64,000 nucleotides of DNA from CADEDV01 sp964596345 (GCA_964596345.1 CAZQSZ010000007.1:124001-188000), one strand, 5' to 3'; positions 51,438-60,278 are shown, counted from the stretch's first letter. The notes: generated by a model from the letters alone, not told the origin. Numbers and translations are program-made.

Positions 51438-53243
51438 TTATTCTCTCAATTCCTTAATGTCTTTTATATACCCTTTCCCATTACAGGTATAACAAGATTG
51501 CGTTCTTTGCTCCGGCGCATAAGATTTTGTTACAGTCATTTTATCCAGCACCTGCCGTGTTGTAATAGTAAAATCTCCTACCACTTTTTCAGTGCGGTAA
51601 TAGAATTGTTCCACTTGCTCCGGGTTACGCTGGTAGGTATGAGTTGTACTGCCCTGGCCCCTGCAGCTATTACACTCCTGTTCAAAATCGGTCATTTTGT
51701 ATTTTGATAGCTTTATGGTTGATACACCCGGAACTGTTTTATTATTCTTCAGGTAATAAAAACCATGACCGTAGCTGACAACCGGGCTGGCCATTCCCTC
51801 CACCACCACAATATCTCCTATTACAAGGTCCTGGTATTTTATAGTGCTGTTCGTTACAATCCGCTGTCTTTTTTTATCTTCATCTGTTTTACCAATGGTT
51901 ACGTATCTGTCAACAACAATTCCATTCTTCTTTACACCTTTTTCTTCCCTGTACATGGAATAGGTCCAGTCTTTCTCATCATATTTATAAGTGATTTTTG
52001 TAAATGGTCCGGTATAAACATGATTATCCTGGGGACTCAATTCTGTTTTGGCCATGGGATCATCAATGCCGCCTAAGATCACTTCGGTATATTCACCACG
52101 CCGGGACAAAAATGCACCATATACCATTTTACCATTCAGGAACCGGCCTCCCCAGGCGGATTTTTCCCGGTAAGAATTATCCCAGAGAAAATAAAACAAT
52201 CCGTAACCATTGGGCTGGTTATTATCTACCATGCCCTCATAAATCTTGCCCCGTCCGTCATTAAGAATACCGAAACCAAAAGGCTTTCCCTGCTCATCAC
52301 ACTCTCCATAATAACTTACCCCGTTACCCAGGTCAACTTTTTTTATGGCCACAGATTGCTCATTGGTATTAATCTTTGCAATTTCAATTCCGCCAATAAA
52401 CAGTGCCCGGTAAGGTTTAACGTTCACTACCGACCCTGAAAAGTTGTTCGGAGTTTCGTACATACTCTTTAACCTGCTGGCACCATCCAAATTCATTTCG
52501 ATTACATTTCCCCCTTCTACATTAAAATCTTTGATTACCCAGCCGGAAAAAAGATTTTCTGTTATATCCTTACCGGTCATATGTCCCTCTCCCTTTGTTC
52601 TTTTTTCAGTTACTGTACAATCCTTGCATACATCTTTTTCAAACCGGCCCTCGTACATTCTTCCCTGCTGAAGTATATACCTGCCCTTCTCATCTTTCTT
52701 ATGACCCGAACCATAATCTCCAAACCTTATTTTCATACCTGTTCCATTCAATGCGCCATTCTCAAACTGGCCTTCCCTGATCCGGATGGGGATGCGATTT
52801 CTGGTATCAAATTCGATCAGGAACCCTTTTCCGTTCAGTACATTGTCTTTATATTGCCCCTGTTCAAACCAGCCCTGTGTATTTTCATTTGGCTTTAATG
52901 GCTGCTTGTTTTTAAACATCTGCCGCAGATCTTTTTCAAATTCTGAACCCCATAGGGGGAGGCTTAACCGGTACCCGTTTCCATTGAGTTCGCCACCCTT
53001 GAATTCTCCCACCAGGTAATACGTATATCTGGGTAATCCCAAACCATTGCGCATGGGTTTCTGATCAAACCGAAGCGGGTCTTTACTGGTTGTTGTAATT
53101 TTTTTCAGGCCCCAGCCATTCCTGCAGTTACCTTCCAGGCAATCTTGCTTATTTGGAGTTTGTGAAATAGCGGGCATGGAAAGTATAAAAAGTGACAAAC
53201 CGCAGAGGGGAGCAATAAATTGCTGAAGAGGTCTTTTCGGCAT
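51438..53243 (-). CDS. MORN-repeat secreted protein with C-terminal CxxCxGxG zinc-finger-like motifs
   Basis: A 601-residue exported protein (signal peptide to about PAISQ). It contains many MORN-type repeats of the form Y/F-x-G-x-F/W-x-x-G-x-x-N/H-G-x-G (for example GEFKGGELNGNGYRLS, GQYKDNVLNGKGFLIEF, GQFENGALNGTGMKIRFGD, YYGECDEQGKPFGFGILNDG, EGMVDNNQPNGYGLFYF). The last ~75 residues carry two C-x-x-C-x-G-x-G units, CNSCRGQG and CYTCNGKG, like half of a DnaJ zinc-finger set. MORN repeats bind lipids or proteins; the Cys pairs may bind zinc. Role unknown. Confidence 0.82.
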   Translation of the reverse strand: MPKRPLQQFIAPLCGLSLFILSMPAISQTPNKQDCLEGNCRNGWGLKKITTTSKDPLRFDQKPMRNGLGLPRYTYYLVGEFKGGELNGNGYRLSLPLWGSEFEKDLRQMFKNKQPLKPNENTQGWFEQGQYKDNVLNGKGFLIEFDTRNRIPIRIREGQFENGALNGTGMKIRFGDYGSGHKKDEKGRYILQQGRMYEGRFEKDVCKDCTVTEKRTKGEGHMTGKDITENLFSGWVIKDFNVEGGNVIEMNLDGASRLKSMYETPNNFSGSVVNVKPYRALFIGGIEIAKINTNEQSVAIKKVDLGNGVSYYGECDEQGKPFGFGILNDGRGKIYEGMVDNNQPNGYGLFYFLWDNSYREKSAWGGRFLNGKMVYGAFLSRRGEYTEVILGGIDDPMAKTELSPQDNHVYTGPFTKITYKYDEKDWTYSMYREEKGVKKNGIVVDRYVTIGKTDEDKKRQRIVTNSTIKYQDLVIGDIVVVEGMASPVVSYGHGFYYLKNNKTVPGVSTIKLSKYKMTDFEQECNSCRGQGSTTHTYQRNPEQVEQFYYRTEKVVGDFTITTRQVLDKMTVTKSYAPEQRTQSCYTCNGKGYIKDIKELRE

Positions 53244-53716
53244 GTTTGAAATTAATTATTTTAAGGTAGATATATAACATACAAAATCGGGAATATATCA
53301 ATAACCCAAAATACCCTGTAGCCACATTTCGAAAAATTACCTGTCATGGATGAATCCGTAACAATTTGTACCAGGGCCCTGGCGGAAAAAACACACTCAG
53401 CCGGGTTTGATGCCTGCCTGCCGGGCAGGCAGGTTTAGTTGCACTTGTCCGGCAGCATTGCAGGAAACTAAGCAAGGCTACCCTGTTTTTTATATTATTT
53501 AAAGAAGGGAAGGAACACTATGGACAACTGGGTTAACAGGGAATGCTGCTTTTTGACGGCTTTTGGAAAGCAGGCACTAAGACGCAATCTGGCACAACTG
53601 TCCTGTTATTTAATCTTAATTATTGGACCAAAGACTAAGAACAAAGGAAGAAGGCATGCCTTTTCTAAACAAGAGGGGATCATTTTTTCTTATATTTATT
53701 CTATTAAAGAAATCTC
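53244..53716. other. 473-base gene-free stretch
   Basis: Holds a long GC palindrome near 53412-53433 (CCTGCCTGCC/GGGCAGGCAGG) and repeat copy C (53552-53629). A 66-codon open frame at 53520-53720 runs across the repeat and has no protein-like features. No RNA gene is recognised. Confidence 0.6.
53552..53629. repeat. Intergenic repeat copy C without the GC hairpin
   Basis: Shares TTTGACGGCTTTTG, GACGCAA, CACAACTGTCC and TTATTTAAT in the same order as copy A (50641-50743), but lacks the TCCCGCC...GGCGGGA hairpin between GACGCAA and CACAACTGTCC. Confidence 0.7.
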
Positions 53717-54181
53717 ATGAAATATTTTTCATCTTTTGTTATAGCTGTATTGTTTTCTATTTGTGCCGTATCACAGACATTGCCTGACTTTTCATTTACA
53801 ACGGCGAAAAAGGAAAAAGTAACTCCGGCTACTTTGCCCCAGAATAAACCTATAGTCGTTTGCTACTTTGATCCCTTTTGTGAAAAGTGTATAACGCAGG
53901 CAGCAAAGTTTAAACAGAGTGCTGCAAAGTTTTCCGGTATAACAATAGTTTATGTGAGCTGGGCGGAATTTGACGATAATGAAGCATTTAAAAAGAAATA
54001 CTTCACAGGTATGCCAAATGTTTTGATGTGCAAGGATGAAAATTTTAAGTTTGACACCTGGTTTGGATACAGCGAAGTGCCGGTCATTTATGTTTATAAT
54101 AAAGCAAGAGCAAGAACCGCTTCATTTACTACGGCCGTATCCGTAGAAGAAATTCTGAATGCTTGTAATAAGACGCTATAG
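53717..54181 (+). CDS. Exported thioredoxin-like protein (CEKC)
   Basis: A 154-residue TlpA/AhpC-type thioredoxin-fold protein with signal peptide (to about CAVSQ). KPIVVCYFDPFCEKCITQAA holds the redox motif C-E-K-C, and the cis-Pro is in SEVPVIYVYN. The normal W-C-x-x-C tryptophan is replaced by Phe. Likely a periplasmic thiol-disulphide exchange protein; partner unknown. Contrast with the CGDS protein at 21365. Confidence 0.85.
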   Translation: MKYFSSFVIAVLFSICAVSQTLPDFSFTTAKKEKVTPATLPQNKPIVVCYFDPFCEKCITQAAKFKQSAAKFSGITIVYVSWAEFDDNEAFKKKYFTGMPNVLMCKDENFKFDTWFGYSEVPVIYVYNKARARTASFTTAVSVEEILNACNKTL

Positions 54182-54545
54182 TGGTGGCTTTTATAACACT
54201 ACAAACATCCGGGATTGAGAAGAAGTTGGGTTCCCGGATTTAAACACTACGAAATACAGGATCTTCATTGTCCCCCGTGGGCGGGGGAAGTGTCAGGATT
54301 ACAGTGAGTCTCCGAACAGGGGTGGAGATAACGCTGCCCGAAGTTTGCTCCCACCCCCATTTGTGAAGTACGATGTTCGGCGATCCGGCCGCCGCCTGCG
54401 GGGGACAGGGCAGACCCCGCTATGCGGGAATAAGTTCCGGGCTTCAGTTTGTGATTTGATTCTTATCGAAAGGAACATTAAGCAGCACGGTGATGCATCC
54501 ACAATTCATTTTCAGTTAGATTTGTTTTTCCAAACGATCAATTCA
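54182..54545. repeat. 364-base gene-free stretch rich in GC hairpins
   Basis: Contains CCCCCG-TGGG-CGGGGG (54272-54277 with 54282-54287) and CCCGC-TAT-GCGGG (54416-54420 with 54424-54428), and a dense GC segment at 54330-54440. The open frame of the next gene extends back into this stretch, but that part has no protein character. Confidence 0.55.
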
Positions 54546-56078
54546 ATGAAAAGAAAACTGTTGTACCCGTTTTTAGGGGCCTTGTTATTACTGGCTGCCT
54601 GTACCGGTTCTAAAAAAATTGCTACTCAAAACGGTGATGATACCATTGCGATCAATATTGTGCAGATAAACGATGTGTATGAAATAGCCCCGCTGGATGG
54701 CGGCAGATCGGGCGGTATGGCAAGAGTGGCCACGATCAAAAAAGAACAGCTAAACAGTAATCCGAATACGATGCTGGTGATGGCGGGTGATTTTTTAAGT
54801 CCCTCGGTGTACAACAGTTTACGGTTTGAAGGCAACCGGATACGGGGCCGGCAGATGGTGGAAGCGATGAACAGCGCCGGGGTGGACCTGGCGGTGTTTG
54901 GCAACCATGAGTTTGATATACCGGAAGCGGATGTGCAAAGCCGCATCAACGAATCGGCTTTTCAATGGGTGTCGTCCAATACGTTTCAAAGGAAAGGAAA
55001 TGAAGTGGGGCCTTTTGTAAAGAACGGTGTTCCTTTTCCCACTACCTGGATTAAAACGTTTACGGATGCAGATGGCACTACGGCCCGTATTGGTTTTATC
55101 GGGCTGACGCTGCCGTTTAATAAGGCCGGTTTTGTAAGCTATACCGATGTGTTTACCACGGCACAGAAATATTATGACCAGCTGAAGGACTCCTGTAATG
55201 CGGTGATCGCTGTTACCCACCAGACGATGGAAGATGATATTAAACTGGCGAAGCAATTGCCGGGACTGGCTCTTATTATCGGCGGGCATGAACATGAACG
55301 GCATTATGCCAAGATAGGTAATGTGTATATCACCAAGGCTGATGCCAATGCCAGGTCGGCTTATTTGATTAAGCTGAACCTTGATACCAAAACAAAGACA
55401 GCGAACATTGAAGCAACGATTAAAGATGTTAATGATAAAATTGCTGCAGACCCTGCCACCGATGCGGTGGTGAAGAAGTGGACGGATATTGCCAACAGCA
55501 GTTATGCCTCGCTGGGTTTTGATGCCACGAAGATCTGCATGCAAAAAGGAGAACCGCTGGATGGGAGGGAAGCTTATATCCGGGCTACCTCCACCAATTT
55601 TACCAGGCTGATCGTTGCGGCCATTGAAAGAGCATCTCCTACGGCGGAGGTGGCGATAGTGAACTCCGGCTCCATACGGGTGGATGATATAGTACCAATG
55701 CCCGTTACGCAATACGATGTGATACGCAGCCTGCCCTTTGGCGGCAGCATACTGGAAGTGGAGATGAAGGGTAGTTTGCTGACAAAAATTGTAACCATCA
55801 GCCAGCAAAAAAATGTGGGCAGCGGTGGTTTTCTGCAATACTCGGCTGCATTGAAAAATGAAAACGGCAACTGGACGCTGAAAGGCGAACCGGTGGACGC
55901 CGGTAAAGTGTACAAAGTAGCTCTTACTGATTTCTTACTGACCGGTGGTGAAGCCAACCTTGATTTTTTGAATAAGGACAACCCGGATATTGCAAAAGTG
56001 TACCCGGTGTTTACCAGCCTGGATGATTCCCGTTCGGATGTGCGAAGGGCGATTATCCGGTATATGGAGGGGTTGTGA
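54546..56078 (+). CDS. 5'-nucleotidase/metallophosphatase lipoprotein (UshA-like)
   Basis: A 510-residue exported two-domain enzyme. The ATG at 54546 gives a signal sequence with lipobox LAAC (Cys at about 17), while the longer frame begins in GC-rich repeat DNA. The metallophosphatase domain shows VQINDVYEI, VMAGDFLSPS, FGNHEFD and GGHEHERHY; the first metal motif reads D-V-Y instead of D-x-H. The C-terminal 5'-nucleotidase domain follows (SLPFGGSILEVEMKG-type loop, GSGGFLQYS, LTDFLLTGG). It probably removes phosphate from nucleotides outside the inner membrane to scavenge nucleosides and phosphate. Confidence 0.9.
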   Translation: MKRKLLYPFLGALLLLAACTGSKKIATQNGDDTIAINIVQINDVYEIAPLDGGRSGGMARVATIKKEQLNSNPNTMLVMAGDFLSPSVYNSLRFEGNRIRGRQMVEAMNSAGVDLAVFGNHEFDIPEADVQSRINESAFQWVSSNTFQRKGNEVGPFVKNGVPFPTTWIKTFTDADGTTARIGFIGLTLPFNKAGFVSYTDVFTTAQKYYDQLKDSCNAVIAVTHQTMEDDIKLAKQLPGLALIIGGHEHERHYAKIGNVYITKADANARSAYLIKLNLDTKTKTANIEATIKDVNDKIAADPATDAVVKKWTDIANSSYASLGFDATKICMQKGEPLDGREAYIRATSTNFTRLIVAAIERASPTAEVAIVNSGSIRVDDIVPMPVTQYDVIRSLPFGGSILEVEMKGSLLTKIVTISQQKNVGSGGFLQYSAALKNENGNWTLKGEPVDAGKVYKVALTDFLLTGGEANLDFLNKDNPDIAKVYPVFTSLDDSRSDVRRAIIRYMEGL

Positions 56079-56210
56079 AAGGGATACGTTGGTTTAAGAG
56101 GAACACAATGAGTATAGAGTTTTTGCTGAGGGTTTGCGTAATACCAATAACTATATAATCTAAGTCGGCAATTTTTTTTCAAATGACACCCGGTAAGAGA
56201 TTCTGTAATT

Positions 56211-56870
56211 CTATTCAATGAAAGGAATTTTATTCTCTAGCTCAGAACAAAATAGATCCAAGCTTTCGTTTCTATAACGGTACTGGTGTTTTTGGTGATT
56301 TCGTTTTTTTGAAAAGTCAGTAGAAAACTGAGAGTATTTTTTTTGAATTTCAGAAGTGTTTTCTCCTTTTTTAGAAAGAGCAGTCTTTAATCTTGATTTG
56401 GGGTCTAAAAAAGAAGTTGTGTTTCTCTGAGTATAAATTGTAAGAACCCATGATTCAATTTCTTCTATTGAAATCGCATATATCATATTATGTGTGAAGT
56501 TATTATTAAGCCATTCGTTTATCTTATCAATTATTAATTCTCGTAAATCTATAGAATAGGTTTGGGAATTTCTGTTGGGGCGAGTTATTTCATATTCGTC
56601 ACATTGCAAGGAATCAATATGAACAACAATCCAATCATGCCCTTCTATACTGAGGAATTGGCTAATCTTTTCTCTATTGATACACTCATTTCTGACATTA
56701 GTCCAACTGCCAAAGCCATCCGGATCAAGGTGCGCAAGATGAGTTTCATCAAAAGAATCTTCTGGTCTAATTGCAATCACTTCTGAAAACTGGATGTTTG
56801 AAATACCCTTAAGTATATTTTTTAATACATGACGATCTGTGTGTCCTTCTGAAACTATTCCAACTTTCAT
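56211..56870 (-). CDS. TOPRIM-like protein (DUF4276/RloB-like), putative nuclease of a defence operon
   Basis: A 219-residue soluble protein, last gene of an AT-rich three-gene operon. The start KVGIVSEGHTDRHVLKNIL is a TOPRIM first strand with the catalytic Glu (E8) in S-E-G-x-T-D. The second acidic site is IVVHIDSLQCDEYE (D86, with D91/E92 nearby) instead of a plain D-x-D. YAISIEEIESWVLTIY resembles the E-x-E-x-W-x-L segment of DUF4276. Such proteins act as nucleases beside ABC-type ATPases in RloAB-, PARIS- and OLD-like systems. It starts 9 bases after the ATPase gene, so the two are surely co-expressed. Confidence 0.72.
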   Translation of the reverse strand: MKVGIVSEGHTDRHVLKNILKGISNIQFSEVIAIRPEDSFDETHLAHLDPDGFGSWTNVRNECINREKISQFLSIEGHDWIVVHIDSLQCDEYEITRPNRNSQTYSIDLRELIIDKINEWLNNNFTHNMIYAISIEEIESWVLTIYTQRNTTSFLDPKSRLKTALSKKGENTSEIQKKYSQFSTDFSKKRNHQKHQYRYRNESLDLFCSELENKIPFIE

Positions 56871-56879
56871 TCTATAGTA

Positions 56880-58526
56880 TTAAAAATTTTTGGGAACTGC
56901 ACCTAATAATCCATTCATCCACATTTCTGAAAGTTTAAATTTCTTATCACTTAGGTCTTCTTTGAATTTAATTCGCCTCGTTTTTGTCATTCCAGAATCG
57001 TTTCTATAAACTTCGAAAAGCCTTTGTTCGTTATCCTTTAAATTTAAGCCATCTAAAATAGCTGGGTTATGAGTCGTAATTAGGACTTGCTTGCCGGTTT
57101 CTTTAGCCAATAATGCTAATTCTTTAATTAAAGTTCTACATAAACGTGGATTAAGAGCGGTTTCAATATTATCAATGGCAAAGAACTTTGGAGTTTTATT
57201 GCTTGAAAACAAAGCTAAATAAAATAAAAAATGCAAAATTCCTTCGTTAGCATTTTCTGCTGAGAAAATATTGTTTTTCTTTTGCATGAATTTGTCTTCG
57301 AAGTATAGAGTTGAGATGCTTTTACCCAGTTTATGGCCTTCAAGTTTTAAAGAGTCGTCTTTATCAATTTTGACATTACTTAACCAATCAAAAAATAGTG
57401 AACATTTTTTTAGATGGCTTTGCTCATACCTGTTAAAATTAGAGATTAAGACATCCAAGCCTTCTCCATTGATGCCAAGAGGAATTTTTTTGCTTGATGA
57501 AATTAAGCCTCTTAATATGGATGTGTTTAAAGTATAAATAGTGAAATTAGAAAGAATGTCATCGTATTTTCTTCGATCAGGATGTGTTAGTGAGTCGCTT
57601 TTAGTCATTTCCTCTAACATTGATAAAAAATCCATTAATGAAAGTGTTTTAGGATCTATCCCAATATCGTCAGGAAATTTTGTTAGTATATTTCTAAAAA
57701 GGTCTCCACTAATTTCAATTGAATTGGAAAATATGGATTCGCTATCTATCCATTTAGAATAAATATCTTTTTTGTCTAATGAAGTGAACGAAGATCTTAT
57801 TTGTATTTCTCGACCTAAATCCTCAAATAGGATATCAATATCAATTTGTTCCTTCTGTTGATTCCCGAGAAAAGATGAAAAAGTTAATATTGGTTTCGCA
57901 ATTCTTACTCCACGGTTAAATAAGCCTTCATTATCTAAATCGCCACCCTTTGAAGCACTTACCATTGCTATTGCTTCAAGGATATTTGTTTTTCCGGTAC
58001 CATTTGCTCCAATGAAAACATTTATTCTTCCTAGCTCAATAGTATCATCGTAAATTGATTTGTAGTTTGAGATTTTGATGTTTCGAATTAAAGATGTTTC
58101 TCTTTGATTTGAAGCGTATTGATTTTTTTTGAATTCCTCAATTGCCCTTCTCCATTCGTTACTTCCAAATTTCCTCAAAGTGAGTAATGCTAAGTCAGAT
58201 AATGCATAGTGGGTTTTAGAACTTTGTTTTCGGAGATTTGGGTTATCAGGATTTAATAGAACAATCTTGTGGTCTATAAATGGATTTAAGGCAACACTTC
58301 TAAATGACTCTCTAGTATTTGCTTTGTAGTCTTCATTGTAATTTAAATTAACAAAGTCAATGATGTCTTTACTAAGTGTAAGACTTTTTTTAGAGGCTTT
58401 ATGCCACGGATCATCATTTTTTAGTCCTGATAAAGCAAGAAGAGTTAAGGCACTAATCTTATTTTGCTGCTGTTTAGGCAATCCTAAATCTTTTAAAATT
58501 TCTTGGGCTTCTTCAATTTTCTTCAT
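56880..58526 (-). CDS. BsuBI/PstI N-terminal HTH domain fused to ABC/AAA_21-type ATPase
   Basis: A 548-residue protein with two parts. Residues 1-130 fit the N-terminal helix-turn-helix domain of BsuBI/PstI restriction endonucleases: LKDLGLPKQQQNKISALTLL, W41-x-x-A44, Y67-x-x-NTRESFR, LLNPDNPNL, YALSDLALLTLRKFG and NEW. Residues 147-548 form an SMC/OLD-like ATPase with Walker A GANGTGKT (173-180), Walker B FFAIDNIE (D452, E455) and H-loop TTHNP (H486). The endonuclease domain of BsuBI is absent. It overlaps the methyltransferase gene by 14 bases and precedes the TOPRIM gene, so it likely senses DNA status through the HTH and drives the TOPRIM effector. Confidence 0.85.
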   Translation of the reverse strand: MKKIEEAQEILKDLGLPKQQQNKISALTLLALSGLKNDDPWHKASKKSLTLSKDIIDFVNLNYNEDYKANTRESFRSVALNPFIDHKIVLLNPDNPNLRKQSSKTHYALSDLALLTLRKFGSNEWRRAIEEFKKNQYASNQRETSLIRNIKISNYKSIYDDTIELGRINVFIGANGTGKTNILEAIAMVSASKGGDLDNEGLFNRGVRIAKPILTFSSFLGNQQKEQIDIDILFEDLGREIQIRSSFTSLDKKDIYSKWIDSESIFSNSIEISGDLFRNILTKFPDDIGIDPKTLSLMDFLSMLEEMTKSDSLTHPDRRKYDDILSNFTIYTLNTSILRGLISSSKKIPLGINGEGLDVLISNFNRYEQSHLKKCSLFFDWLSNVKIDKDDSLKLEGHKLGKSISTLYFEDKFMQKKNNIFSAENANEGILHFLFYLALFSSNKTPKFFAIDNIETALNPRLCRTLIKELALLAKETGKQVLITTHNPAILDGLNLKDNEQRLFEVYRNDSGMTKTRRIKFKEDLSDKKFKLSEMWMNGLLGAVPKNF

Positions 58527-60075
58527 TGCTTGTTTTTTCTAATAATTCAATAGAGACAATGGTATTCACTTTTGTTTGTTCTACTTTATTCAGTCGAGAT
58601 ACTTTTTTGCCAATTTTTATAATAATATCTTTTGAAGGAAAGGGAATCTTCCTTAGCTCACTTGCGCTGACTTGAGTGTTGCCATTGAAAGTTTTAAAAT
58701 ATTCATCATATATATAACTATTTAGAATAGAGCTAATTCCTAAAGCCTCGTTTATAGTTAAGCTTCCGTTCTGTTTTGTAATATAGTTTAGCTTGTTCTC
58801 AATACCAATTTTCTTATATTTATTAAAGGATTTTTTTAGATGATAAGCTGTGATTATCCTTGATGAATCATCTTTTGAACTAAAACGTCTTACTAAAACA
58901 AGATTTTTATTATCTACTAAAACAGATTTTGAGTCCTTGTTAATCTTAAAAAATTGTTCTTTGCTTTTTCCATTCATTGGATGGTCAATTTTGAACTTCT
59001 TAACATTGTCTAACCAATATAGTGGAGCGGAATTATCGGTTTTACAAGATTCTAAAAATTGTTTTTTTCTAAAATAAACAATAGGGCCAGTAGAAACCTT
59101 ATAGCCTAAAGTGGTGAGATTGTTTTTTTGAGCTTTGAGTAATTTCATAATCTCTTCTTGTTCTTCAGTATTAGGTAAATGAAGAAACATTTCATCACTT
59201 TTCATATTAATTAACTCAGCGTAGGAGTACTGTTTTATCCTACTTGTGTGAATATCTTTCAATCCGTATGATTGGCTAATGATAATTTTTTTCTTTAATT
59301 CTATTGAATCCACTTTTTGTCCTTTAATAATTAAGTTCTCCTGTAAGACATCGTTTTCCTTAAAAGCCTCTTTTCTTGAATTAAATAAATGAATCTTTCC
59401 AATTTGAACTTTGGAAAAAAATATTTTTCTAAAAGCCTTGAAATATTCTCCGGATGCAAAGCTTCTGGGTATAATAAAAATTAATTCGCCATTAGCTTTA
59501 AGCATATTTGCTGAAATAGCTACAAAAACAGCATAAATGTTTACCTGTCCGCTGGACATGGTTCTAAACATCTCTTTTCGCTCATCTTTTTTGGAAATTT
59601 TAAAATAGGGGGGGTTGGAGATAATTATATCGAATTTCTCTTTAGCGGGGTAGTCTATTGCCAAAAAATTTTCATGAATGAAATCTACACTTCGATGATT
59701 AATGCTAATTTGTTTTCCTTTCCTTGCAAGCCATTCATTTAAATAAGATAATACTGCGGCAGTAAGGACATTCAATTTAAGGTCAATTTCATATGTCGTT
59801 AAATGGATTTCTTTAAGCTTTTTATTTTCGGAAAGCTTTTCGATTAGTGAACAGCTTAATATACAAGTACCACACCCAGGATCAAGAATTTTTATTGTTT
59901 TTTTATTTATTGAGGAAAAAGATGAAATAAAATTAGATAGTGCAAGAGGGGTAAAAAACTGCCCTAATTCTTTTTTGTGGCTCTTTTCTGTTTTAAGAGA
60001 ATAGTATTTTGAAAGCCGGTCTGCGTAATGGCTTGGTAATTCATTGCTATTAGGTGATAAAGAAATGTGTTCCAT
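58513..60075 (-). CDS. Eco57I/BsuBI-type adenine-N6 DNA methyltransferase
   Basis: A 520-residue gamma-type N6-adenine methyltransferase. LGQFFTP (37-43) is the typical leader of type I/IIG and M.BsuBI-like enzymes, DPGCGT (65-70) binds S-adenosylmethionine, and NPPYF (154-158) is the catalytic motif. The C-terminal half (about 250-500) is the target recognition region and ends with a short helical tail. First gene of the three-gene AT-rich operon; its 3' end overlaps the HTH-ATPase gene. In BsuBI/PstI systems an enzyme of this kind protects the site cut by the partner nuclease, so here it should mark host DNA for the ATPase-TOPRIM pair. Confidence 0.92.
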   Translation of the reverse strand: MEHISLSPNSNELPSHYADRLSKYYSLKTEKSHKKELGQFFTPLALSNFISSFSSINKKTIKILDPGCGTCILSCSLIEKLSENKKLKEIHLTTYEIDLKLNVLTAAVLSYLNEWLARKGKQISINHRSVDFIHENFLAIDYPAKEKFDIIISNPPYFKISKKDERKEMFRTMSSGQVNIYAVFVAISANMLKANGELIFIIPRSFASGEYFKAFRKIFFSKVQIGKIHLFNSRKEAFKENDVLQENLIIKGQKVDSIELKKKIIISQSYGLKDIHTSRIKQYSYAELINMKSDEMFLHLPNTEEQEEIMKLLKAQKNNLTTLGYKVSTGPIVYFRKKQFLESCKTDNSAPLYWLDNVKKFKIDHPMNGKSKEQFFKINKDSKSVLVDNKNLVLVRRFSSKDDSSRIITAYHLKKSFNKYKKIGIENKLNYITKQNGSLTINEALGISSILNSYIYDEYFKTFNGNTQVSASELRKIPFPSKDIIIKIGKKVSRLNKVEQTKVNTIVSIELLEKTSNEEN

Positions 60076-60097
60076 TCGATTATAAGAATTTCCTTTG

Positions 60098-60105
60098 CAA
60101 AGTAA
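60098..60105 (-). promoter_or_regulatory. Candidate -7 box for the methyltransferase operon
   Basis: The minus strand reads TTACTTTG here, one mismatch to TAnnTTTG, 23 bases before the methyltransferase start. No convincing -33 element is seen. Confidence 0.3.
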
Positions 60106-60278
60106 TTCACAAAAGCCTATCGATGAAATTACTTTAATAACAATTTATAGCCTGAGGTCTAGCCGAATAGAGTTTTCTGTAGTACAACAGTGCAAGGCAA
60201 AGGACGATGCCATGAAATACTGAGGCTGGCTACATAACCCACCCCGTCTCGCTAAAGCAAAATGTTTTCCTTAATTCG

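Noticed and set aside
53520..53720. A 66-codon plus-strand open frame
   Set aside because: It crosses intergenic repeat copy C and has no protein-like composition or ribosome site.
54299..54502. A 67-codon minus-strand open frame in GC-rich DNA
   Set aside because: It is built from GC hairpin repeats and has no recognisable features.
54819..55838. A 339-codon open frame on the minus strand
   Set aside because: It is antisense to the clearly recognised 5'-nucleotidase gene and its translation is rich in His, Arg and Ile without domain pattern.
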